Shown here piece by piece: positions 38,485 through 46,282 of a DNA stretch of 64,000 nt (its first letter is position 1; each line of letters starts with the position of its first letter). The notes beneath the pieces are model-generated. The model saw nothing but the letters and a program-made list of their open reading frames with translations, was not told the origin of the DNA and searched no databases. The position numbers and the translations under genes were made by a program. Source of the DNA: Pseudomonas nitroreducens NBRC 12694 (GTDB taxonomy: Bacteria > Pseudomonadota > Gammaproteobacteria > Pseudomonadales > Pseudomonadaceae); contig NZ_BDAI01000001.1 of assembly GCF_002091755.1 (NCBI RefSeq), positions 930,001 to 994,000 on the forward strand. The letters run 5' to 3'.

Positions 38485-38883
38485 ATGCCACGAGAAATCC
38501 GCCAAAGCCGTCACGCCTGGGTTCGCTACTGCCTGCTGGGCATCGGCTGGCTCAGCGTGGCACTGGGCGTGATCGGCATCTTCCTGCCGGTACTGCCCAC
38601 CACGCCCTTCCTGCTGCTCGCCGCCGCCTGCTTCATGCGCAGCTCCCAGCGCTTCTATGACTGGCTGGTGAATCACCCGAAACTCGGCCTGTGGATTCGC
38701 GACTACCTCGACGGCGAAGGCATCCCGCTCAAGGGCAAGGTCTACGCCATCGGCCTGATGTGGTGCAGCATCCTCATTTCAGGGTTCATCGTGCAGCGCC
38801 CCTGGGCCTGGGCGTTCATGCTGACCAGTGCGACGCTGGTGAGCATCTACCTGATTCGGACGAAGACGCGGCGCCTGGATTGA
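38485..38883 (+). CDS. ybaN: YbaN-family (DUF454) inner-membrane protein
   Basis: A 132-residue membrane protein with about four helices. WLSVALGVIGIFLPVLPTTPFLLLAAACFMRSS is the DUF454 signature (GIxLPxLPTTPFLLLA), followed by WLVNHPKLGLWIRDYLDGEGIPLKGKVYAI. Function of the family is not known. Convergent with the histidine kinase gene, separated by a hairpin. Confidence 0.9.
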   Translation: MPREIRQSRHAWVRYCLLGIGWLSVALGVIGIFLPVLPTTPFLLLAAACFMRSSQRFYDWLVNHPKLGLWIRDYLDGEGIPLKGKVYAIGLMWCSILISGFIVQRPWAWAFMLTSATLVSIYLIRTKTRRLD

Positions 38884-38913
38884 GTCCGCTGCGGGCTCGA
38901 AAACCCTCTCCCC

Positions 38914-38939
38914 AGCCCTCTCCCGGAAGGGAGAGGGCT
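38914..38939. terminator. Perfect hairpin between ybaN and the kinase gene
   Basis: AGCCCTCTCCC, loop GGAA, GGGAGAGGGCT: 11-bp stem between convergent genes. The CAGCCCTCTCCC core recurs in the palindrome at 61306, suggesting a dispersed repeat family. Confidence 0.65.
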
Positions 38940-38960
38940 ATTGCCCGAGCACTGAAGCCT

Positions 38961-40388
38961 TCAGACTGGCACCACTTCGCCCGTCACATCCTGCTGATCA
39001 TCCTGCGCCGGCCCGACTGGCCCCACCCCATCCACCGTAAAGCCGAAGGTATTCACCCCGCCCTCGCTGCGCACGAACACCGAGCCGCCGTGCATGCTCG
39101 CCACCGCCTTGACGATGGACAACCCCAGCCCATGGTTGCTCTGGCTGTTGGCGCGAGCCATGTCGGCGCGATAGAAGCGCTCGAACAGCCGCGCGCGTTG
39201 CTCGGCGGTGATCGGCTCGCCAGGGTTGCTGACTTCCACCAGCGCGGCGCCGCGCTCGACGCTCAGGCGTACGTCGATGCGCCCGCCCGGTGCGGTGTGC
39301 TGGGCGGCGTTGTAGAGCAGGTTGGTCACCGCGCGCTGGAAAAGCGCGCGCTCGACGCAGGCCCGCGCATCGCCGCGCAGATTCACCTGCACGCCCTGTT
39401 CGTCGAAGATCACCTCGAGGAAGTCCAGCGTCGTCGCCACCTCGGCCGCCAGTGAGGTTTCCACCCTTTCGGCAGCCAGCCCGCCCTGGTCGACACGGGC
39501 GAGGAACAGCATGTCGTTGACGATGGCACGCAGGCGCTCCAGCTCCTCCAGGTTGGACTGCAGCACCTCCTCGTAATCCTGTGCGCTGCGCTCGCGGGAC
39601 AACGCGACCTGGCTCTGGCCGATCAGGTTGGCCAACGGCGTGCGCAGTTCGTGGGCGACGTCGGCGTTGAACGACTCCAGACGCAGATAAGCCTGCTCCA
39701 GCCGGTCCAGTGCTTCGTTGAAGGCACCGGCCAGCGCCGACAGCTCCGCCGGCAAACCGGCCAGGCGCAACCGCTGTGACAGCTGGCGGGGGCTGATCTG
39801 CCTCGCTTCGGCAGACAGTTCGTGCAGCGGCCGCAAACCGACGCGGGCAATCCAGTGGCCGCACAAGGTCGCCAGCGCGATCCCCAGCGCGGAGAGCACG
39901 AACAGCGTCACCAGCGTCGCCTCGCGGGCGTGCTTGAATGCCACGCTGTCGATCGCCGCCAGCAGCACCAGCGCCGGTCGTCCATCGCTGGCCGGCAGGC
40001 GGCCGACACGGGCGGAGAGCGGTGCGTCGTGTTCGGGCAGCTCAAGCTCGGCATAGCCGTTCCCGGTGCCGAGCATCCGGTTGACCGTCTCGTTGGGTTT
40101 GCCGTAGCGGAAGCGCGCGTCGTCGCTGTCGATCCAGAAGCGGATCAACTGGTACTCCTGGCTCAGGGTGTTGAGCTTGAGCTGCATGTGCGGCCAGCGC
40201 TCGGCGAGGTCGGGCTTGTCGAGCATGCGCGCGACCATGTTGAAACGGGTGTCCAGCTCCGAGCGTTGCAGGCGCTCGATCTGCGCATCGAGCACGCAAT
40301 AGATGGCCGAACCGATGAGCAGGAAGATGCCCAGTGCGGCGACGGCGAACATGCCGGCCAGGCGCGTCGACAGCGACAGGCCTTTCAC
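38961..40388 (-). CDS. Heavy-metal-type sensor histidine kinase of the mexMN locus
   Basis: A 475-residue CusS/CopS-like kinase: TM1 (MFAVAALGIFLLIGSAIYCVL), periplasmic sensor of about 130 residues, TM2 (TLVTLFVLSALGIALATLCGHWIA), HAMP, HisKA with DVAHELRTPLANL, HATPase with NLLYNAAQHT and SNHGLGLSIVKAV. GTG start at 40388 overlaps the regulator stop as GTGA. It is the last gene of mexM-mexN-regulator-kinase, equivalent to PA1438. The signal is unknown; CusS-like proteins sense metals, but MexMN exports drugs such as amphenicols. Confidence 0.85.
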   Translation of the reverse strand: MKGLSLSTRLAGMFAVAALGIFLLIGSAIYCVLDAQIERLQRSELDTRFNMVARMLDKPDLAERWPHMQLKLNTLSQEYQLIRFWIDSDDARFRYGKPNETVNRMLGTGNGYAELELPEHDAPLSARVGRLPASDGRPALVLLAAIDSVAFKHAREATLVTLFVLSALGIALATLCGHWIARVGLRPLHELSAEARQISPRQLSQRLRLAGLPAELSALAGAFNEALDRLEQAYLRLESFNADVAHELRTPLANLIGQSQVALSRERSAQDYEEVLQSNLEELERLRAIVNDMLFLARVDQGGLAAERVETSLAAEVATTLDFLEVIFDEQGVQVNLRGDARACVERALFQRAVTNLLYNAAQHTAPGGRIDVRLSVERGAALVEVSNPGEPITAEQRARLFERFYRADMARANSQSNHGLGLSIVKAVASMHGGSVFVRSEGGVNTFGFTVDGVGPVGPAQDDQQDVTGEVVPV

Positions 40389-41077
40389 GCTTCGCGCTCC
40401 TGCACGGTGCGGCTCTCCAGCACATAGCCCATGCCGCGGATGGTGTGCAGTAGCTTGGTGTCGAACGGCCCGTCGAGCTTGGCGCGCAGGCGCTTGATGG
40501 CGACCTCGACGACATTGGTATCGGTGTCGAAATTGATGTCCCAGACCAGCTCGGCGATGGCCGTCTTGGAGAGGATTTCGCCGCTGCGCTGGGCCAGCAC
40601 GCACAGCAGCGAGTATTCCTTGGCGGTCAGTTCCAGGCGCGTGCCGCCGCGCTGCACGCGGCGGCTGACCAGATCGATGGCCAGGTCGGCGATGCGCATC
40701 TGCGTGGCGCTTTCCAGGTGCGCGCCACGGCGGGTCAGCGCTTGCAGGCGCGCCACCAGTTCGAGGAAGGAGAACGGCTTGATCAGGTAGTCGTCGGCGC
40801 CCTCGCGCAGGCCGCGCACGCGGTCTTCCACACGCTCGCGGGCGGTGAGCATGATCACCGGCGTCTGCCGCTGTTCGCGCAACGCGCGCAGTACGCCGTA
40901 GCCGTCGATACCGGGGAGCATCACGTCGAGCACGATGACGTCGTATTCGCCGTTGAGCGCCAGGTGCCGGCCGTCGATGCCGTTGGCCGCGACGTCCACG
41001 GTGAAGCCCTGCTCGCTCAGGCCGCGCTGCAGGTAATCGGCGGTCTTGCTCTCGTCTTCAACAATCAGTACGCGCAT
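40385..41077 (-). CDS. Heavy-metal-type OmpR-family response regulator of the mexMN locus
   Basis: A 230-residue CusR/CopR-like regulator: VLIVEDESKTADYL, YDVIVLDVMLPGIDG with phosphoacceptor Asp, YLIKPFSFLELVARLQALTRRG, and a winged helix ending VEVAIKRLRAKLDGPFDTKLLHTIRGMGYVLE. Start at 41077 (MRVLIVEDE) rather than 22 codons upstream. It lies 46 bp after mexN. The CusR-like box before mexM is the probable target, giving autoregulation of the four-gene unit. Equivalent to PA1437. Confidence 0.88.
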   Translation of the reverse strand: MRVLIVEDESKTADYLQRGLSEQGFTVDVAANGIDGRHLALNGEYDVIVLDVMLPGIDGYGVLRALREQRQTPVIMLTARERVEDRVRGLREGADDYLIKPFSFLELVARLQALTRRGAHLESATQMRIADLAIDLVSRRVQRGGTRLELTAKEYSLLCVLAQRSGEILSKTAIAELVWDINFDTDTNVVEVAIKRLRAKLDGPFDTKLLHTIRGMGYVLESRTVQEREA

Positions 41078-41123
41078 GCCGGCCCTCCGTTCGCCGCGTC
41101 CAGCCATGCTACCCAGCCGCGCT

Positions 41124-44100
41124 TCATGCCGCACCTCCGGCAATTACCTGCGCAGGCTGCGGGCGGTGGAAGACACGGTCCAGCGCCAGGTACACCACCG
41201 GGGTGCTGAACAGGGTCAGCGCCTGGCTGAAGATCAGCCCGCCCACCACCGCCACGCCCAGCGGCTGGCGCAGTTCCGAGCCGGTGCCGAAGCCGATCAT
41301 CAGCGGGATCGCGCCGAGCAGCGCGGCCAGCGTGGTCATCATGATCGGCCGGAAGCGCGCCAGGCACGCCTCGCGGATCGCATCGTAAGGCGACAGCCCG
41401 CGCTGGCGTTGCGCAGCCAGGGCGAAGTCGACCATCAGGATGCCGTTCTTCTTGACGATGCCGATTAGCAGCACCAGGCCGATCAGCGCCATCACCGAGA
41501 ACTCCAGGCCCCAACCCCAGAGCAGGAACACCGCGCCGATGCCTGCCGAAGGCAGGGTGGAAAGAATCGTCAGCGGGTGCACGAAGCTCTCGTAGAGCAC
41601 GCCGAGGATCACGTAGACCGCGAACAACGCCGCGAGGATCAGCAGCGGCTGGCTCGCCAGCGAGCTCTGGAAGGCCGCCGCCGCGCCCTGGAACTCGCCG
41701 CTGATGCTGGACGGCATGCCGATCTCCTGCTGCACGCGCTGGACGAGACTCACGGCATCGCCCAGGGCCACGCCCGGCGACAGGTTGAAGGACAGGGTCA
41801 CCGCCGGGAACATGCCGTTGTGGTTGATCTGCAGTGGCCCGGACTTGTCCGGCACGACCCGCGCCAGCGCCGCCAGCGGGACCATCTCGCCAGTCAGCGG
41901 CGAGCGCAGGTGGAACCACGCCAGGCTGTCAGCGCGACCACGCTGCCGGGAATCCAGTTCGAGAATGACCTTGTACTGGTTGACCTCGGTCTGGAACTCA
42001 CCCACCTGGCGCTGGCCGAAGGCATCGTAGAGCGTCTGGCTGACATCCTCGGCGGACAGTCCGAAACGCGCCGCCGCCACTCGGTCGATCTGCAGCGAGG
42101 TCACGCTGGCGCCCATCTGCAGGTCGTTGGACACGTCCTGCAGGCCGCCCTCCTCCTTCAGCCGCTGGGTCAGCCGATCCGCCCAGAGTGCCAGTGCCGC
42201 GCTGTCGTTACTGCGCAGGGCGTACTGGTACTGGGTGCGCACCGGGCCGGTGGCAAGGTTGATGTCCTGGGCCGAGCGCAGGTAGAGAACGATACCCGGC
42301 ACCTTGGCCAGCTTGGGCCGGATGCGGTTGATGAACTCGTCCACCGATACGTCGCGGTCGCCGCGGTCCTTGAGCACGATCCAGAAGCGCCCGTTCGACA
42401 GGCTCTGGCTGCCGCCGGTGATGCCGATGGCGTGGTTGTAGCTCTGCACGGCAGGGTCGGCGGCGATGATATCCGCCAGTTGCTTGTGCTTCTCGGCCAT
42501 GTCGGCATAGGAGATATCCTCGGCGGCCTGGGTGGTACCGAAGATGAAGGCGGTATCCTGGGACGGGAAGAAGCCCTTGGGAATCCCGACATAACCGGCC
42601 ACCGCAATGGCCACGCAGACCACGAAGCCGGCGAGCACGGTGCGCTGGTGCTTGAGCGACCAGTCCAGCCCCTTCGCGTAGCGCGCCAGCAGCCACTCCG
42701 ATATCCCGCCGTGATCGTGCCAATGCTTCGGCGCGCCCATGAAGCGCGAGGCGAGCATCGGCGCCACGGTCAGCGAGGCCAGCACGGAAATCAGGATGGC
42801 GGCCGTGACGCTCACTGCGAACTCACGGAACAGCCGACCGACGATGCCGCCCATGAACAGTAGCGGGATAAATGCGGCGATCAGCGAGAAGCTGATCGAG
42901 ACCACGGTGAAGCTGATCTCCGAGGCGCCGGCCAGCGCCGCCTCGACCCGGTCCTTGCCCTGCTCCAGATGGCGGTGGATGTTTTCCACCACGACGATGG
43001 CATCGTCGACGATGAAGCCCACCGCGATGATCAACGCCACCAGCGTCAGGTTGTTCAACGTGAAGCCCAGCAGATACATCGCCGCGAAACTCGCGCTGAG
43101 CGACACCCCCAGGACAGTCGCGACGATCAGGGTCGCCGACAGCTGGCGCAGGAACAGCCCCATCACCAGCACCACCAGCCCCATGGTCAGCAGCAGGGTC
43201 AGTTCGACTTCGTGCAACGAGGCACGAATGGTGCGGGTGCGGTCGTTGAGCACTTCCACCTCGACGCCCGCCGGCAGCATCTCGCGCAGGCGTGGCAACT
43301 CGGCCTGGATGGCATCGGAGGTCTCGACGATGTTCGCGCCGGGCTGGCGCAGGATCACCAGCGCAACGCCCGGCCGGCCATCCGGCCAGGCCTGCACGTA
43401 GTCGTCTTCCGGCGCCTTCACCACCTTCGCCAGGTCGCGCAGGAACACCGGCGCGCCCGCTCGGTAAGCGACGACGAGATCGCCGTATTCGTCGGGGCTG
43501 AACAACTGGTCGTTGGCCGCCAGGGTGGACACGCGACCGTCGCCGAACAGCGCGCCCTTGGCCAGGTTGATGCTCGCCGATTGCAGCGACTGGCGCAGGT
43601 CAGCCAGGGTCAGGCGGTACGCCGCGAGCTTCTCCGGCTGAGCCTGGATGCGGATCGCCGGGCGCTGCTGGCCGACCACGAAGATCTGCCCCACCCCGGC
43701 AATCTGGCTGAGCTGGCGCGACAGCAGCACTTCGGCCAGGTCGCTCAGCTCGATCAGCGGCATCAGCTCGGAGTTCACCCGCACGATCATGATCGGGCTG
43801 TCCGCCGGATTGATCTTGCGCCAGGTCGGCAGGTTCGGCATGTCTGCCGGCAGCCGGCCGGCGGCGGCGTTGATCGCGGCGGTGACCTCCTGGGCGGCGA
43901 CGTCGATGTTCTTGTCCAGGTCGAACTGCAGGGTCAGGGTGGTCGAGCCCAGGGCGCTGGTGGAAAGCATCTGGGTGATGCCGGGAATGGCGCTGAACTG
44001 CACTTCCAGCGGGGTCGCCACCGACGACGCCATGGTCTCCGGACTGCCGCCGGGCAGCAGGGCCTGGACCTGGATGGTCGGGAAATCCACCTGCGGCAAC

Positions 44101-44219
44101 GGCGCGACGCCAAGCCGGAAGAATGCCAGCAGCCCGAGCAGCAGCGAGGCGATGGTCAGCAGGCAGGTGGCGATGGGGTGGCGCACGCACCAGCCGGACA
44201 TGCCGGCGCGCACGCTCAC
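41124..44219 (-). CDS. mexN: RND multidrug efflux permease MexN
   Basis: Proton-driven inner-membrane exporter of 1031 residues, MdtB/MdtC subfamily. Twelve helices and two large periplasmic loops; TM4 carries the acidic pair in GFIVDDAIVVVENIHRHLEQG; the N-terminus reads VRHPIATCLLTIASLLLGLLAFFRLGVAPLPQVDFPTI. GTG start overlaps the mexM stop as GTGA. One permease gene follows one fusion-protein gene, unlike mdtABC or muxABC, and no outer-membrane channel gene is present; MexMN of P. aeruginosa uses OprM. Identity rests on the subfamily plus the neighbours (two-component pair, lapG-lapD). Confidence 0.87.
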   Translation of the reverse strand: MSVRAGMSGWCVRHPIATCLLTIASLLLGLLAFFRLGVAPLPQVDFPTIQVQALLPGGSPETMASSVATPLEVQFSAIPGITQMLSTSALGSTTLTLQFDLDKNIDVAAQEVTAAINAAAGRLPADMPNLPTWRKINPADSPIMIVRVNSELMPLIELSDLAEVLLSRQLSQIAGVGQIFVVGQQRPAIRIQAQPEKLAAYRLTLADLRQSLQSASINLAKGALFGDGRVSTLAANDQLFSPDEYGDLVVAYRAGAPVFLRDLAKVVKAPEDDYVQAWPDGRPGVALVILRQPGANIVETSDAIQAELPRLREMLPAGVEVEVLNDRTRTIRASLHEVELTLLLTMGLVVLVMGLFLRQLSATLIVATVLGVSLSASFAAMYLLGFTLNNLTLVALIIAVGFIVDDAIVVVENIHRHLEQGKDRVEAALAGASEISFTVVSISFSLIAAFIPLLFMGGIVGRLFREFAVSVTAAILISVLASLTVAPMLASRFMGAPKHWHDHGGISEWLLARYAKGLDWSLKHQRTVLAGFVVCVAIAVAGYVGIPKGFFPSQDTAFIFGTTQAAEDISYADMAEKHKQLADIIAADPAVQSYNHAIGITGGSQSLSNGRFWIVLKDRGDRDVSVDEFINRIRPKLAKVPGIVLYLRSAQDINLATGPVRTQYQYALRSNDSAALALWADRLTQRLKEEGGLQDVSNDLQMGASVTSLQIDRVAAARFGLSAEDVSQTLYDAFGQRQVGEFQTEVNQYKVILELDSRQRGRADSLAWFHLRSPLTGEMVPLAALARVVPDKSGPLQINHNGMFPAVTLSFNLSPGVALGDAVSLVQRVQQEIGMPSSISGEFQGAAAAFQSSLASQPLLILAALFAVYVILGVLYESFVHPLTILSTLPSAGIGAVFLLWGWGLEFSVMALIGLVLLIGIVKKNGILMVDFALAAQRQRGLSPYDAIREACLARFRPIMMTTLAALLGAIPLMIGFGTGSELRQPLGVAVVGGLIFSQALTLFSTPVVYLALDRVFHRPQPAQVIAGGAA

Positions 44220-45361
44220 GGCTCGCTCCGGCGGGCCAGGGCCTGCACGTCGCCCTGCACCTCCACGAGTGCACCGGGCGTCAGGCGGGAATGGCCATCG
44301 AGCACCACTTCATCGTCCACCGCCAGGCCCTCGACTATGGTGCGCCCGTCCACTTCCGCGACGATGCGCACCGGCACCTTCTGCGCCTTCCCGTCCTCGA
44401 TGCGGAACACGAAGGCACCGTCCAGGCCACGGCGCACGGCGCGGCTGTCCAGCACCAGGCCGTTGTGCAGCACGCCGGACTGCAGGTCGATGGCAACGAA
44501 CTGCCCCGGCCAGAGCTGGCCGTCCTTGTTGTCGAAAACCGCACGGACACGGATGGTGCCGGTGCTGGCGGCCACCTGGTTGTCGATGCTGCGCAGGCGG
44601 CCCTCGCCGAGCAACTGGCCGCCGTCGCGGCTGCGCGCCACGACCGGGGAATCGCTGCTCATCAGCGGTTGCAACTTGGGCAGGCTTTCCTGCGGCAGGG
44701 CGAAGACCACCGAGATCGGCGACATCTGCGTGACGGTGAACAGGCCGCTGCTGTCGTTGGTGCGCAGCAGGTTGCCGACATCCACGTTGCGAATGCCGAC
44801 GCGGCCGGCAACCGGAGAGGTGATCCGGGTGTAGGACAGGCGCACGCGCTCGGCGTCGATGGTGGCGTCGTTGCCGCGCAGGGTGGCACGCAGGCGAGCG
44901 GCTTCGGCCTCGCTCTGCTCCACCGTCTGCCGGGAAATCGAGCCGCGCTGGATCAGCGTCTGGTAGCGGGCCAGGTCCTGCTCGACGATGCGCAGCTGCG
45001 CCTGGTTGCTCTGCTTGGTGGCCTCGGCCTGCTCCAGCGCAGCCTTGATCGCGCGGTCGTCGATGGTCGCCAGCAGCTCGCCCTGCTTGACCATCTGCCC
45101 CTCTTCGACAAGCAACGCGGTGAGCTGGCCTTCCACTTGCGGGCGGACCAGCACGCTGGCCAGCGAGGTAACGGTGCCAACGCCGTCGAGGTTCTGCGCC
45201 AGGTCCTCGCGGGCCACTCGCGCCAGGGTTACCGGTATGCCGGCTGGCTGGGCTGCGGCCTGCGGCGCCTCGTGCCGGCCGGCAAAGCCCCAGATGCCTG
45301 CTCCCAGCGCCGTCACCCCCAGCAACCCTGCCGCCAGCCAAACCCGCCGTTGCCCCTGCAT
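44216..45361 (-). CDS. mexM: RND periplasmic adaptor MexM
   Basis: Membrane-fusion protein of 381 residues: N-terminal anchor (VWLAAGLLGVTALGAGIWGFAG), lipoyl half-motifs, an alpha-hairpin (AIKAALEQAEATKQSNQAQLRIVEQDL), beta-barrel domain with TRITSPVAGRVGIRNVDVGN, and membrane-proximal domain. The ATG at 45361 has AGGAG six bases upstream; an ATG 13 codons further up is less likely because it would overlap the promoter leader. First gene of the mexMN-regulator-kinase unit. Confidence 0.88.
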   Translation of the reverse strand: MQGQRRVWLAAGLLGVTALGAGIWGFAGRHEAPQAAAQPAGIPVTLARVAREDLAQNLDGVGTVTSLASVLVRPQVEGQLTALLVEEGQMVKQGELLATIDDRAIKAALEQAEATKQSNQAQLRIVEQDLARYQTLIQRGSISRQTVEQSEAEAARLRATLRGNDATIDAERVRLSYTRITSPVAGRVGIRNVDVGNLLRTNDSSGLFTVTQMSPISVVFALPQESLPKLQPLMSSDSPVVARSRDGGQLLGEGRLRSIDNQVAASTGTIRVRAVFDNKDGQLWPGQFVAIDLQSGVLHNGLVLDSRAVRRGLDGAFVFRIEDGKAQKVPVRIVAEVDGRTIVEGLAVDDEVVLDGHSRLTPGALVEVQGDVQALARRSEP

Positions 45362-45406
45362 CCCGCTCTCCTGCGTCTGGATCGGCCACAGCGGCCGCAT
45401 CCTGGG

Positions 45407-45464
45407 GTTATAAGCCAGCAGCCGGGACCGGACGCTGACCCTTAAATGACAATCCTGTCAGTTT
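45407..45464 (-). promoter_or_regulatory. CusR-like box and -10 of the mexM promoter
   Basis: TGACAATCCTGTCA (45447-45460) is a TGACA/TGTCA palindrome. Over 22 bases (45443-45464) it matches 17 of the 20 fixed positions of the E. coli CusR box (AAAATGACAA, two free bases, TTGTCATTTT). On the minus strand a TATAAC -10 lies at 45412-45407; the -35 position (GCGTCC) is poor and lies 7 bp from the box, the layout of an activator-dependent promoter. Confidence 0.72.
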
Positions 45465-45471
45465 CGTCTTC

Positions 45472-45493
45472 AAGCCCCGTACAGCGGGGCTTT
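45472..45493 (+). terminator. Terminator-like hairpin in the mexM-lapG intergenic region
   Basis: AAGCCCCG, loop TACAG, CGGGGC, then TTT. Upstream of lapG on the plus strand, 77 bp before its ATG. It could stop stray antisense transcripts or attenuate lapG. The T-run is short. Confidence 0.4.
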
Positions 45494-45569
45494 GCGCCTA
45501 ATGGCGATAGGCCGGCGCAAGTTCTCGAAGAGCGCCTAGACTCCACACATCCCACATGGAGCGCTGGCG

Positions 45570-46271
45570 ATGCAGCCACCCCGAGGAGCCCTCTGGCTGT
45601 TCGCCAGCCCGCTGCGTCTGCGGGCCGGCGTGCTGCTGCTCGCGCTCCTCGCGCTGAGCGCCGGCGCCGCCTGGAACTTCGACACCATCCTGAAGAACGC
45701 CGAGCAGCGCTACGGCAACCTCGGCACCGCCAAGACCCGCATCGAATCCTGGGGTCGCCTGATCGCCGACAGCGAGAATCTCGACGAGATGGCCAAGCTC
45801 AAGGCCGTCAACGCCTTCTTCAATGGCGCGCTGGTGTTCACCGACGACCGCACCGTCTGGCACCAGGAGGACTACTGGGCCACCCCGGTGGAGTCGCTCT
45901 ACAAGGGCGCCGGTGACTGCGAGGACTACTCCATCGCCAAGTTCGTCACCCTGCGCCGCCTCGGGGTCGCCAGCGACAAGCTGCGCATCACTTACGTCAA
46001 GGCGCTGCAGCAGAACCAGGCGCACATGGTGCTCACCTACTACGCCTCCCCCACTGCCGAACCGCTGGTGCTGGACAACCTGATCCCGCAGATCAAGCCC
46101 GCCTCCCAGCGCAAGGACCTCCTGCCCGTCTACGCCTTCAACGCCGAGGGGCTGTGGCTGCCCGGCCCCGGCGGCGGCAAGCGCACCGGCGACAGCAAGA
46201 AGCTGTCGCGCTGGCAGGACCTGTTGACCAAGATGCGCGCCGAGGGCCTGGACCTCGACGAGACGCGATAG
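45570..46271 (+). CDS. lapG: Periplasmic adhesin-cleaving cysteine protease LapG
   Basis: Bacterial transglutaminase-like cysteine protease that releases biofilm adhesins by cutting their N-terminal retention module. The 233-residue protein has a membrane-export segment (VLLLALLALSAGAA) and the catalytic triad in GAGDCEDYSIAK (Cys117), QAHMVLTY (His152) and LVLDNL (Asp169). It is sequestered by LapD when c-di-GMP is high. lapD follows after 11 bp. The adhesin itself (LapA or CdrA type) is not in the window. Equivalent to PA1434. Confidence 0.94.
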   Translation: MQPPRGALWLFASPLRLRAGVLLLALLALSAGAAWNFDTILKNAEQRYGNLGTAKTRIESWGRLIADSENLDEMAKLKAVNAFFNGALVFTDDRTVWHQEDYWATPVESLYKGAGDCEDYSIAKFVTLRRLGVASDKLRITYVKALQQNQAHMVLTYYASPTAEPLVLDNLIPQIKPASQRKDLLPVYAFNAEGLWLPGPGGGKRTGDSKKLSRWQDLLTKMRAEGLDLDETR

Positions 46272-46282
46272 GAGAACCCGGC

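Noticed and set aside
42969..44834. 621-residue plus-strand frame antisense to mexN and mexM
   Set aside because: Antisense shadow; His/Gln/Arg-rich without domains.
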